Positions 1 to 13,000 of a stretch of DNA of 64,000 nucleotides are shown here, piece by piece. The stretch covers positions 15,435,001-15,499,000 of the forward strand of contig JAMPIT010000434.1 of the NCBI GenBank assembly GCA_026261815.1, in the 5' to 3' direction. Position numbers and translations under genes: made by a program. The first letter of the stretch is position 1, and every line of letters starts with the position of its first letter. This DNA is from Monarcha castaneiventris obscurior. Taxonomy: Eukaryota > Chordata > Aves > Passeriformes > Monarchidae. The notes below the pieces were generated by a model, which worked only from the letters and a program-made list of their open reading frames with translations, ran no database searches and was not told where the DNA came from.

Positions 1-3000
1 AGCAGCTGACTAGAAAGGCTTGTACAGCACCAGAATAGACATGGGGCTTCCTACAGAATTGCAGAGCAAGCAAGCAAGGCAGCACCTCCTGAGATGAGCA
101 GAAGCTGCAGCATGTTTTCCAAGAGCAGCAGAGGAAGGAGCTAAGTCAAGGAATAGTTGAAGCACGCAAGCACATGTGTTAGACAGCTACAGTGCATTGC
201 TGGCACAGCTAAGAGGATAAAGAGAAAGGGAGGAATTATCTTAATAGATTTCTCAATGCATGCAGCAGAAAAGGGATGCAGTCTGGATGCCCAGATACGT
301 GAGCAGCAAGGGGAGAAGAGAGAAGCATGACTGAACATAGGCTTTGGGGCAGATTTGTGCTTTGGGCAACTTGGAAAACAAGATTACATTAAACAAGTCA
401 TCAAAGAAACAAGAGAAGAAAAGAGACACGAGGAAACCTGAGGGGGGTTATGGGCAAGAGCAGGCCCCAAAGGTCTGCTAACAAAACCAAACCACTGAGC
501 TTGGTAATAGCTCCACCTCACCAAGAGAAAACAGCCTGAGAGTATAATTGCTACCTCATCATAATTATAAATAAAGGATCAACCTGTCCTACCTGGTTGG
601 CATTGGCAGGAGTTAGATTTAATCTTTGGCTCCCACTTGGCTGAAACAAATACTCAATCAAAAAAGAGGGGTTGGCACCAGGGGCTGGACTACGGGAGGC
701 TCCAGGATGCTGTTGCTGCCAGGTTTCTGCTGAGCTGATATTTCTTCTCTGCATCACTGGATGATTGTGCCTGGCAGAGCACAGCACAGCAGGTCTGGGC
801 CTGCAGCACTAGGACTTACAGGGAATAATCCAAAGGGTCCCAAAGGTTCATAGTGCCCAGGCTGGCTTGTTCAGAGCTAGCCCAAGTGTTTTCCCCAAGG
901 CATACTGGGTAGGACTGGGACGTCTCCCAGAGGGAAGGTGTGGTATGCCAGGTTGGTGGATATGAGGACACCGTTGAGAAAAAAGGCCCAGCTGAAGGAC
1001 AAGAGAGATGGTGCCGGTTAGAGACTTTCATGTGTGTGGCAGCATGGAAAGGGGGATGAGATGACACCATGTGAGGAACAGATGAGAGGTGCAATAAATG
1101 GGAAAGGGTAAGTTAAAGAGGAGGAAGGTAAGTATAGGAAAAAAAAGAAGGGAGTAGAGGGTGGAGAAGTTTGATGTAATTTTCTAGAGACAAAAGGAAA
1201 GGCCTAAGGGGCAAAATCCAAACAGGGTTCTAGAGGAAGGAGTAAGGTAGCTCATGTGGTAGCAATTCCAGCAAACAGAAGGTGAGGTATGTCAGCGTGT
1301 GATAAACAGGGCTGTGTGTCTTTAAGAGACTAATGTTTGTGTTTTCCCATGCTCTCCTGTTGTGAAAATAACTTTCTGAGTCACTTCTCTGATCCTGGAG
1401 ACAAACTGAACAGACACAAAACATAACAAAACACAATAGCAACGGGAAGAGAGAAATTCCTCCCTCCCCCTTCCACCACACAATTTTATGTCAGTGATCT
1501 GAATGCACTCAAAGCCTCAGAGCGGAAGAGAAGGAAGGCGGAGACTGACAGTGTTGTTTGGTACACACTCTTTGAATCAAGCTCACCTTCTCCACCACGG
1601 CACGAACAGTTAAAACATGAAAGCCACACTTCCCCAGTCTGTTACTTTTAAACGTTATCCAGCCTCTTTGGTCAAAAGTCTTAGCTTCCAGATTTTCCAG
1701 AGACAGTGAACTGCAAGAGGAATTTGCTAGGTTTTTTTAAACTTCAAAGCCTTGTACTTCAAAGACCCTATATTTTTTTTTTTCTCAAGCCTCATGCCCC
1801 ACCCTTTGCAAAAAAAATGTCAGTTTGGGACTCTGGAAATGCCACACTTGGAAGCTCACATATGTCTAAGAATCAACATCACAGCTACAATCTGCCCAGA
1901 GGGGAGTAATGAGATGGGCACACCCACAAGTGGCTGGCCCCAAACCCAGGCTGTATCAAGACTTCCTGCACCAAAACACAGAATCACCACTCCTCAGAGC
2001 CGAGTTTGAGAACCAACTCAAACCCTTTGAAATTATCCATGAAGTTGCAAGGCCTTGCAGGTTTGGTTTAACTTCCAAGCTTTTTGTTGACTTTGGAAGT
2101 CGTAAAACAAATCCCAAGCTTTCCCTGTCTGGGGTTGCTGTACAAGCTGTGTTTGCAGCCTGCTGGGAGGAACACGATGACTTGACAGGAAGAAGAAAGA
2201 AGAAAGTTTTGTTCAGGAATGCCAGTCCCTCCTCTGCTGCCAGCTCGCAGGGCCAGCCAAGGGAGATACCCGTGCTCCCAGGCACAGAAACTTGGCAGAT
2301 CCTTCAAAAGAAATGACCTAGTGCACTTCCCTCCCTGCACGAGAGGAGTTGCTCTCAGGAGCTGAGGGTTTGAAAGCAGCCACGCACTTCCCCAGCTTTT
2401 GCAACCTTCCCAAAAGACTGGGTAAGGGATTGTTTCCCCTTAACGTGCCCTCGCAGGCAGCTGTGCTGATTAACCGGGAGAGCAAACAAGAGGCAAGCCT
2501 GGAAACAGGAACCTGGTGCAGGGCGGGTCTGCACAAACAACAAGACGAGGTGAATAAATCAGGTCTGGCTGTTGGCTTCCCAGCAAGAAACCTTCCATTA
2601 AGGCTCTGGATATTTTTTGGACCCCACCTGTCTATTTTTAGGAGGGATAATTAATGCTAAAGGAAATAAGGAAAAAAGTAAGTTTTAAGTCAAGGAATGG
2701 AAAATTTGTTATTCTCCACAAAATCACTATGATTAAGGACATCTAAAACGAAAGGGTTGTATTTCAGGAGTAAAAATATCCTACAAGTCACTGTAAAAAT
2801 TGCATGTTCATGCTGTTTGCTAAGAGAGGGGAAGCTTTTCAAGGAGACAGCACTTCACCACTTAACTACTATTAAGTAGGAGTAAAGGCACAGCTGAATG
2901 GCCAGCTTTAAATCACAACTGTGCTGTGGCTGTGCTTTTGGCTAGGTCTGGGCTGTGCTCAGGCTCCCGTTTCTCTGGATGTTGTGATCAGGCTTTGGGA

Positions 3001-6000
3001 GGGGCCAGCTGGGACCTGAGAACATGCCCAGGCCTGTGCATGAAGTTACACAGTGAGACAAAAATCACAGCCAAGCTATGTAGCACCCTCACCAGGTCCT
3101 TCAAATAATCTGCCTGAAGTACAGGGCCAGAAAAGCAGCTTTATGAACTGAGATAGGAGATTCTTGGGAAATAAACCCCACCCTATTGGATACGGAAGCT
3201 GAAATGTGACAGAAAATGTGTGCAATGCTTTCAAAATTCTGCTATTTTACTGATACCAATGGTTTTTATAGTCACATCCCTCAGCCTTACGACATAGGCT
3301 TCTACCAGTCTTTGTGCTACCATAGAAGAAAAAAGCTTTTCCTAGGTCATCTTCTGTTGGTGTGCTCGCATCCCACTGCACTCCAAACAGCAGCTGCTTC
3401 AGAGCAGGGCCTCCGTGCCTGCGTGCTCAGCCTCTTCTGCACTGCAGAGTGTGCAATCAACACACACAGGGATGGCATCCTCGCCCTGCTCCAAGGGAAA
3501 ATACTGGCTCTCTACTAGCCAGTTGCAAACTACATTCAGTGTTACATACGCTAATCTTTATACTGTAGGGGTCACCTCAGTCTGGACTGAGCCCAGCTTG
3601 TAAATTCCTGACAGCACAAGGAACATTTGTGTGAGACACCTGACACAAGTGGAACATGTCAGGGGGCAGCAGTCAGAATCTAAAGCTGTATCCTCCTTTG
3701 AGGTGACTCTAAAAAGACTTGCTTTGGGAAGCATCACGCAAAAATTATCTTTAACTTAGAACTGCCACTTCCTGTAAGCACTGCTGTGATCTAGGAAACG
3801 ACTGTGTTGCTAGGAAAAATCCCTGGGAATTTTTATTCAGTACTATTCCTAATCATACCTTTCCTGTCTGATAAAACACTTGCCCTCATGTCTCTAGTTA
3901 CACGAAACCTCTTTGCAAACATGGTGGATGAGGATCGGTTTATTTTTGAGGTCGGGGAGAGTAAATGTCATCTTCCATGAATATATAGAGCAATTGAAAG
4001 AATGAGGATATGCTACAGAGTATCTCTTTTAATGAACAATATTTCTAGTTTTAAAAAGGCTTGCACATGTGACAGGGTAATGAGCATTTCGGCTACTTGG
4101 TGCTACCCACATTTTAATAAGCACTATACAGTAAATGTGATGCTGCTGCATTTATATTTTGTATTTGCGTTCAATTATTTTTGATAATAAAATATGACAG
4201 CAGTATTGTCCACAAACCTTAGAAGCCCAGATTTGTGAGATGTTTATGCTATGTGCATATATGTGAGATGTTTATAGCTAATGTGCTCCTGGCTGCTCTG
4301 ACAATTTCCTCAACAAACAAGGGTCACTGTGTGAAGAACAGAAGCCAAAGCAGACTGGCTGCAGTAGAGGTTGTAGCAGGTATAGATACACAGCCTGTCG
4401 TGGCTGTGCAGAGCTAAGGCAGAGGCACATCAAACACCTCACAGGCCCTCAGACAGCAACAGACTGAATTTGCACCTGGGGAACGAGCTTGGTGAGTTCA
4501 TCCAGCTCTCAGGTGACAATGACCAACCCGCAGCCACTGCCATCCCCATCTGTGGATACCACGCAGGGACACAGACACAGAGCTGACATGAACGTGGATG
4601 TTTCCCTCCTTAGCCACATTCTGCTCCACAGAAAAGATCTGGATGCTGCAGCAGAATCAGTGTTGCCTATTATAAGCACAGCCCTGCCTAAAAGCCATCT
4701 TCCTTCTTGGATGTGTCTCTCAACCCCACAAACCCTTTAGTTCTAATGGCAAATTTATAACACACTTGGTAACACATTAACCAGCCTTCTAGAAAGTGTT
4801 TGTTACTGTGTTCAAACCCAGCTAGCACCCAGAAATTCTGGAAAATTATCGGAACAAGTTTTGTGTCAGCTTGTTTTTTTACTTACTAATTAATATGTAT
4901 TAATAGCTGGGTCCTTCACTAGCCATTGCCATTTGCTCCACCTCCTTCCTCCTCAAATGATCCAGGTTTTTTATCATAATGGGCAGATGAGGTCTGGGTT
5001 CTAATATCACATTTCAAAGAAATTTGACCATACCATGACTTACAGGCTGTTGAATCTTTTGGAAGAGGCGTGGATGCTTAGGTCTGCCATCCTTTCATTC
5101 CAGTCACTCCAGCAGTTTTTAGCCTTTGCAGGCATCCTGAAGTCCTGTAGAATGAAGAAAGTAAATTCAGCATCATTCTGGACAGCACTGAGACAGATGG
5201 CTTTTCTGTTCAGATGGTTCTGTGACCTTCTTGAGTGAACACACTGACTTAACATTTTTCTGTGCAAAAAGACAGTATTTTGCAAGCATCAGATGGGGCA
5301 CAGCAGAGGGAGGGCAGGAATCCTTTAGGAATTTCTCCAGCTCAAGGAGCTCAGGTAGCTGCCTTGGCCTTCGCTTCATCTTAACAGATTTCTCCTACGC
5401 TGCAAATAGCTAAACATTTGGGCAAATAGTATGGTTACAGGAATAATATAATAATATTTTGTTCTTTTTTTTTCCTTAGATTCACAGCACTTTGTGAGTT
5501 TTGATTGGCTTTTTAGCAGTCCTGTAAACCATTATTATCAGGTCCCAGTGTAGCCCTCTGAGTCTTTCTCCTTGAAAAGGCCTTCATCATCCCTCCTAGG
5601 AGGCACAGGGCTGCCATGTCAGCCACAGCTTCTACTTCCATTTCAGGATCCTTTTGCCCCTCTAAGTTCTTCACTCAAGCTACCCCTGGCCTTTTTCCGA
5701 CAATTACTGCCCTCAAGGGGCAGCCCCTGCAATGCCCTCTCCACTTTCAGTGTGTCCCTGCTCTGGGTAATTGTGATACAGATGCTTTTCAAGGGTGCAA
5801 TTCCATTGGCACCATTTCTGATGTACACTGAAATTAGACAAGGGACAATCAGCCCCTACAACAGGTAAGAGAAATCAGATCTTTCCCACAGGACTTGTAC
5901 TTGCTCTTGATCTGAGGTTTACAGCAATGTTAGGCTGATTGAACTACTTTCGTTTCGGTTCCTCTGAGGTAATAGTATTAACAGCTTGATTTCAGCAAGG

Positions 6001-6219
6001 TATCCAGGTTAGGTGGAGTTTTGGGAAAGGGATTAAATTTGTTATTTAAATGCACTTTATGGCAGCAGCACACAAGGTTGTGCTGAGCCAACTGCCCCCT
6101 CCCCCAGGTCTGCAGCAGCCCCTTATCTTTGTCCCTGCTTCTTCCCTGGGCTTTGGGGTCTGTCCAGCATCACCCTGAGAGAGCACACAGAAAGCACAAA
6201 CAAGAATTCAAGCAAACAG
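1..6219. other. Downstream flank with no recognisable gene
   Basis: All ORFs are short and none resembles a known protein. The first 1.5 kb is purine-rich on the plus strand. A 14-bp sequence recurs at 4234 and 4262 (28-bp period). A plus-strand AATAAA at 4186-4191 is followed by a GT-rich stretch, a possible end of a gene converging on OTUD7A. I see no CR1 element here. Confidence 0.5.
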
Positions 6220-6240
6220 GTACTTTAGAAATAAGTTAAT

Positions 6241-6246
6241 TTTATT
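6241..6246 (-). terminator. Probable distal poly(A) signal of OTUD7A
   Basis: AATAAA reads on the minus strand (TTTATT on plus). About 30-55 nt downstream on the same strand is a GU-rich run containing CTTGTTTGTGC and TTCTGTGTGC, a good downstream element. Cleavage would fall near 6211-6230. Confidence 0.6.
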
Positions 6247-7089
6247 GAATAGGCATTGTAGCTTCTCTCAGATTCAAATAATGGAGAAGCCAATTCACAC
6301 AGATTACAGAGCTATCAGTTACTTTGAGTAATCTTTCATAAAAGAAAGAAATTAAATACAGTTCTGCTATAAAAAGTGCGACAGTTATAACTGGAAGTTT
6401 TTCAAAACAAAAGCCAAGTTTTACTACCTATTGCAAAAATTGGTTTAGTGCTTTAATACTTTACAAAGTAACAATCCAACTGCTAAAAACAGCTCTTACA
6501 CATCATCTTTGTCAAAGCATGGATCAGATTAAAAATGACATTTAAGTTGAATTTGAATGAAAACTGCATGTAGAAAAGGCTCTCAAGAACTCACACTTTT
6601 CACAACAAGAAATGTTCCTTATTCTTTAATGTTAATGTTTCTTTTGAACAGTGGATTTAAACAATATGGCAGTCAGCTTAAAAATGATCAACTGTTTACT
6701 TTTGCAGACAAAAGTGACTGCAACCAATTGTGTTTAAAAATTATGAATAGGGAGGGGAAATGGGAAAAGATAAATTCATTCCTTTTTGCATGAAAATGGT
6801 CAAACAAGAAACCTGAAAAGTAATTTCAGCTTTAAATAAACTTCTGTAGTTTCTATTACATAGTTTATTGAAAGCCTAAATCAATATTTGCTAAAAGTGT
6901 ATAAACTTATAGAAGGCAACAAGAAACTCAGACTGAAAAATGAGAAGGGTTGTAAGACTACCAAGAAGTTGAATTCTCGGCCAACCAAAATCAATGAGAC
7001 TTACTTTACTCCTTATTAACATTTTCTTAAGCCCCAGTGAGAGCCAACTACTTTCTTTCTTTGAAATACAGACGTCAAGTACAAACACA

Positions 7090-7095
7090 TTTATT
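7090..7095 (-). terminator. Candidate alternative poly(A) signal
   Basis: AATAAA on the minus strand is followed immediately by TGTGTTTGTAC, a GU-rich context. It could give a UTR about 0.85 kb shorter than the distal site. Confidence 0.35.
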
Positions 7096-10000
7096 GTACA
7101 TTTCTGTGGCTTCAAAATGCTGAGTTTGCCAGGTCATTAGATAGAGTCACATTACCAGTCTTGGTATTTTGAACTTTATATAATTAGCTTTGGTTATAAT
7201 TGAACAGAGACTCTCAGTTAATGAGTCAAAAATTTCTCTAAGCCAAGGGTGTGATATCTGTGTTACTTTAGTTCTTGTTTGGGGGGACAAGCCACTCTAA
7301 ATGCAACCTGAACTGAGAAAGCCAGTATTTATTGGAAATCTATCACAGTCTTTAAGGACAAAGAGCTTTAGAATTTGTCTTAAGAAAGTAGAAGATAAAA
7401 AAATGTTAGCAATAGGAAAGAAGATGTACAAACAGTTTGGGGGGCATATTGCACAACAGCAACAGTAGAGTTATGATGAATTTACTACATATACCTTTTG
7501 TATTGAATACTTCAGACTGTCCTTCAAGCTTTGCCCATGTCTGAGAGGCATTGGGTTTTAGCAACACAAAGTGTACCAAATGGCAGAATTCATGTAAACA
7601 GCAGTGATACTTTCAATGGTTCATTCAACTTTTTCCATACAAAAATGTTAGTCACAAGAATCAGTGAGGAAGAACAAGGCCTCCCAAGGAGAACAAAGTC
7701 TTTCAGCCCCACAAGAGACAACTTCAAGGCATTGTGAAAAGTTCATAACAATATTTTATGTCTTAAAATTGAATGCAAAGTAAAACTTAAGATGGATTCC
7801 AAAAAGAAAACAAGAGCTCTATGCAGATTTTTAAAACTGCTTCCTAGCTGAATCATGCTTAGCTGGCACATTACAAACACAGGAGTTAGAGAGTAAGAGC
7901 AATGGGCTTAGAAAAGACACAGAAGTAATCACTCCTCCCCAGGAAGGAGCACAAACCTAATCTCAACCATTGGGATGGAGTTTTATACAAAGCTGTCAAA
8001 GCTGGCCTACAACACCAGGGTTGGGAACTCACAGCTGTTTAGGTCTATGTGGCTAATTTCATCCATTATTTAGTCTAGGCCTAAATCCTGTTTGTTCTCC
8101 TTGGTTACGGTGAGTGGGCAGAGTTGGGCACCATGTGCATGCAAAGCTCTCCGAGCAGCTCTGGGGGAAAAGCATTTCTGTACTGTACACACACTGTGCA
8201 TTATACAAAGACTGTATTTACAGTACTCAGGATCTTGAGAAAATAAACAAGAAAACCATTGCCTAGTTTTTGTTAGTATTAAAAGTGCACACAATTTGCA
8301 AAGTTGAGAGATGAGAGCGCTTCTGTCACGCCCACATGGCTGTGTTTCAATTCATACCTGATTGCAAAGGCCGTTTAAAGGAGATGTGGGGCATTCTGTG
8401 AGCCTGACTGCCACATTCTGCTGCTGCATCTCCTGCATGTTTTAACCAAAAGCATGGGGAAGAGGCTTTTTGTTACTCAAACCTGGAAGCAAATGGCAAC
8501 AAGGCCGCATTCCATTTCACCTTTACTACAAAGACACTGTTCAGACACCACGGGCCACAATGAACTGCATCTGTGTTAAAGGCAGCAATGACCAAGAGCT
8601 GCTGTTTCAGCCACGGTGGCCGTGGCTCTCAGGCTCCTGACACGCTGTCAGGCTTCTGTCCCAAGGGGTTCTAATTTTACTCTGTGGCAAAGCAATTACA
8701 TGGAATTTACCTGTACAGATGGCTTTTACCTTTCAGCAGGGGAAGTGCAACTCCAGTGTAATTCCATTTTCCTGTTTATATCGATTCCACATGTGAAAGA
8801 AGGAAGAACTGGATCATTAACATACAAGCTTAATCTTGAAACTTCCCCCTCCTTCTTTTTCTAAAGAAATGGTGTTTGGAAGGGGCAAAATGAAATACAC
8901 AATGCACATGGGAGTTAGGCACTGTTTAGTTCCAACACTGGATCATATTTTTGCACTCTCAGATGATTCTGCCACTAGAATTTGCTTTAAGAAGGGAAGA
9001 GAACTTCTTTTTCTCCCTTCTTCCTGAATAGAAAACCTCTGCAACAAAGGAAGAGGCTACATTAGATGCAGAGATGAATGGCAAAAACATTTCTCTGTTT
9101 CCCCAGAATACAGGAAAATTTACAAAACTTATAGTCTTGACAGGAAATAGATTTTGATACATCTTAATTATTTTCCCTCTTTTTAGTATTTTGGTGCCCT
9201 GGTTACTCCACTAGCTACGATTATCTCTCTGTTTTTACTCAATCTCCTCTTTTGACTAAGGTTTCCTGACACACTAACACTTATCAAAGAGTCACAATTT
9301 TAAAAAGAAAATTTTGTTAAGATTACAGGGTATTTACATGAGTATGTCTAGAGACAAACAGACTAGAGCAGGCTTGAGTCTTACAGTCATGGTTAAATGA
9401 GGAAATAGGACAGAGGCTGAATCCAGTTAAGTGACTCTCAGTCCCCAGAGAGCCGCAATTTTAAGGCTGTTTGGAACACGGTGGCTTTTACCCACATGGC
9501 CTGTTCCACAGTGCAAATGTGCATCAGCCATTTCAATTCTCTTGGCACAGTACAGGCATTCAGGTAATGGGAGAGAAACCAGCAATCAGAACACTTGGGA
9601 GGAAACACCCAACCAGACAAAACCACAGGATCATGATACCCAAGGAAAAAATAAAGTCTTATTTCTCCACCCCAACAGGGGAATACAAGAACTCCATTAA
9701 GAATGCAACAGTTAAACAATTATATGGTGTTTTGCTATGAGGCAAGTCTCTCCATATTCAAACAATAACTTTATGAATAAGCCAAATTATTTGTTCACAC
9801 ATGGAAAAACACTAAAGATAAAATGTAAATTCCATTGACTAAAAAGAATTGTAGAGTGTTAATAAAGAAAAGACCTGAATATGTGTTAGAGTGACACTGG
9901 ATTTTCTGAAAAGGGAGCTTTTCTTCCCACAGAAACTGATGCTCAGTACACCTTAAAACCAGTCTACTGATCAGGAGAAACCCAGATGCACAATCATTAG

Positions 10001-13000
10001 GCATCCAGATTTGAAAATTTTGGTTGCAGTACATACCTTAATAGTAATTCTTAAACAAACAAACAAATCCCAACAAACTAAACCACAGAAGTTAGGGAAT
10101 TAAAAAAACTACACAGACCTCTAATTTAACATATGCATTAGTTTGTGATGTCTTTTTTTTTTGCACAGTTCATCAGTAATTGATATGTACAGTACAAAGA
10201 ACTATGAAGAAATAAAATCGGAACACTTCAATCTGCAAGAAGCTAATGCATATTTGATTCATACTAAGAGGATGTATCTACCAATTAGGGATGACATTTC
10301 TATGATCTAGAGTGACTTTTTTCCCCTTGATGCTAAATGATTGCATGGGTTATTCATTCTTGATTTTCATTCTGAAGGAATAATAAATAGCTGATTCTCT
10401 TTCTTTTTAAAAAAAAAAACACAAACCAATCCTACTCCAATGGGTTCAGGGTGTATACTAAGAATGCCCCAAGTCAATTAATATCTGTGCAGAAATGTTT
10501 CATTTGGTAAGGAAATTTTCCAGATAAATGTTTATTCAGAAGCTGCTTATAAAAGTGGCTATTGGTAAGGACTGGAAGAGAGAAAAATTAAATAGAGAGG
10601 AACAGTGTTGTACCAAAATATATAAACAAAAATTTAAAGCTTTTCAATTAAAAAAAAAAATTATATATTCAACTCACATTAGATACAGATGTGCACAACA
10701 GACAGAGCAGTTAAAAACAACAAGTACATTTACAAAGCTTTCTTTTCATGGTTATTTTCTACCAGCATTTCTGAAAGTAACCTACTAAAATGATGACCCT
10801 TTTTATAATAAAGGCGCAAAATATTGCTCTGTAGCGTATTTTGAAAATAATATAAAAATAATTTCTATATTACAATTTAAACTTGGCTTGTAAAATTCCA
10901 ACATAATACAGCCTTAAGTCTACAAATAGAACATACTTACAAACACCTTTGTGTTGTTTTCCTCTCATTTTTAACAATATAATATTTTAGTCATATACAC
11001 TGGAAATCCATGTGCAAATTAAAAGAGATATTAGTGTTTGTTACTGAAATAATTTCATTTCTATGCTATAGTTTGGTGATCCTCCACGTAAGCTGCCATT
11101 CCCTAAAACAAATACTCTTCACATACACTGACAGAGACTTAAAATACACTAAGCTGAAAAGCCATCTACAATCAGCATCAGTTATTTTGCTTCTCTGTAC
11201 CTATGTTTATCTGAGATTATTGTGGTTTCTATTAACATATGGGTTTTCACCTGTGCAAAACACTCACAGTGTTATGAAGACCTTACCCCCTCACTAGCTT
11301 GTACTTTACTTTCGTGCCCAGTTTGCAATATTTTAAATGTCAATGAAGCACCTGATTTAAGGCCCCCAGTACTAATAGGATTCTGTCCACACATTGCAGA
11401 GGACAGCAAATGTAGCCCAAAGAGGCCTAAGGCTTCCCTCTACTCCTCAGGCAAAATTCTCATTGATTCTCTCCTTGGAAGAGGAACGTCAGGCAGCCTG
11501 TGGGGAACAGACACTGCCAAAGGCTCAGGCCTTGATCAGAAACATTTCATCTTTTCCTTAACACTTGCTGCAAGTTTCTCAAGATAAGCAGTCTCCTTGC
11601 TGTCAGGGAGACCATTCACATTGGTGAAGGTGAGCACCAGGGTAGCTGTTTCAGAGTCGGGCAGGTGGAGGGCAGTATTTTGTCAGATCTGTGCTATGCA
11701 TTTTTTGATAATCTACACACTGCTCACCCGAGGAGCAGCTGCCCCTGAACGTGCCCGTGTGCGAGGAGCAGAGCTGCAGGCAGGAGCCCCACAGGGGCTG
11801 TGCAGCGCCTCCCCAGCGCCGGCCGGGCCGGGCACCGCTGCTCACACCTCGGCTCGCGGCCCCACACAGACACCAAAGGCTCTGCTTCGCCTGCCTAGAC
11901 TTCTTAAGATACAAGCAACACAAAACTTCTGAGTACAGCATCTTTCTTTTACTGATGCTCCTAATGTTACCTTTGACTTAGGAAGAAGCAACTAATTGCT
12001 AAAGAAAGCTGGGACAACATTGCCATTGCATTTCTAGAACAAAAAGGTCACCAATTGTTTTAATTGTTACTTTTGATAATCTACAAAACCTTCTTCTGAA
12101 TGAGCTGCTCATTAGCCATATGCTATAACTCATACCTACCTCTGAAAATATATTTGTAAACTCTAACAGTGGTTTATTAACTCTTTATAAAGCATTTTAA
12201 ATGGAACTTTAATATAAAGCATGACTGAAACCCATTATGTCTCATAGGCATCCTCTGTTACAAACAGACCTTTGCATCAGAGTTTAGAACAAAGTAAAAA
12301 AAAAAATGCATAATAGGTTCAAGCCTTTTTTAAATTAGCAAAATTGCACATTCACACTTTAAAAGAATTCCACCTTCCTCCAACCTAAATATCTCCTGGT
12401 GATTTTGAATCCATTCTGGGAACGTGTAGCCTACCCAGTATTTACTCTGTACTGCTGAAATCTGGACTACAGTGATAAATGCTGAATCACTATCTAGGAG
12501 AGAAGGGAAAAAAAAAAAAGCACATACAAATGCAAAAACGTGTGTGTGCATTGCAGCCACTCCAGCAAACAGAAGGAATGAGTAGGGTCCCCCCAGTGCA
12601 AAGCTGATTTACATCTGGGACTACGTGGGAACTCTTCAGCTCTGGAGGGTGTAGAGAGGGCAGGTCAGGCACGGGGCTGGCTGACCTGTGGGCTGCATAC
12701 ACTTCCAACTGTCAGGAAAAATAACCCAAAAGAGAACTCCGAGGGTAGCACGTAGTAAAAAGAGGAATACAGATGAAGGTAATTACCTCTAACCTGTAGC
12801 TAAGGAATGACACAATTTCTTTCAGTGCTAGTGAATGCAACTCATGAGCAGTTGGGAATTCTCTCTAAAAAAAATAGGTAGAAAATTTTCTTTTCTAGCT
12901 ACAGTCTTCTTTTAATGGAGCAACACTTCTTCAGGAGGGGACACAGTTTCTGCATGTTTGGTCTGTTTAATGCTAGCTATGGCACAACTGCCAGAAATGG

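Noticed and set aside
1..4190. KLF13 coding sequence
   Set aside because: No zinc-finger (C2H2) coding or any KLF-like motif is present; only a possible 3' end signal was noticed.
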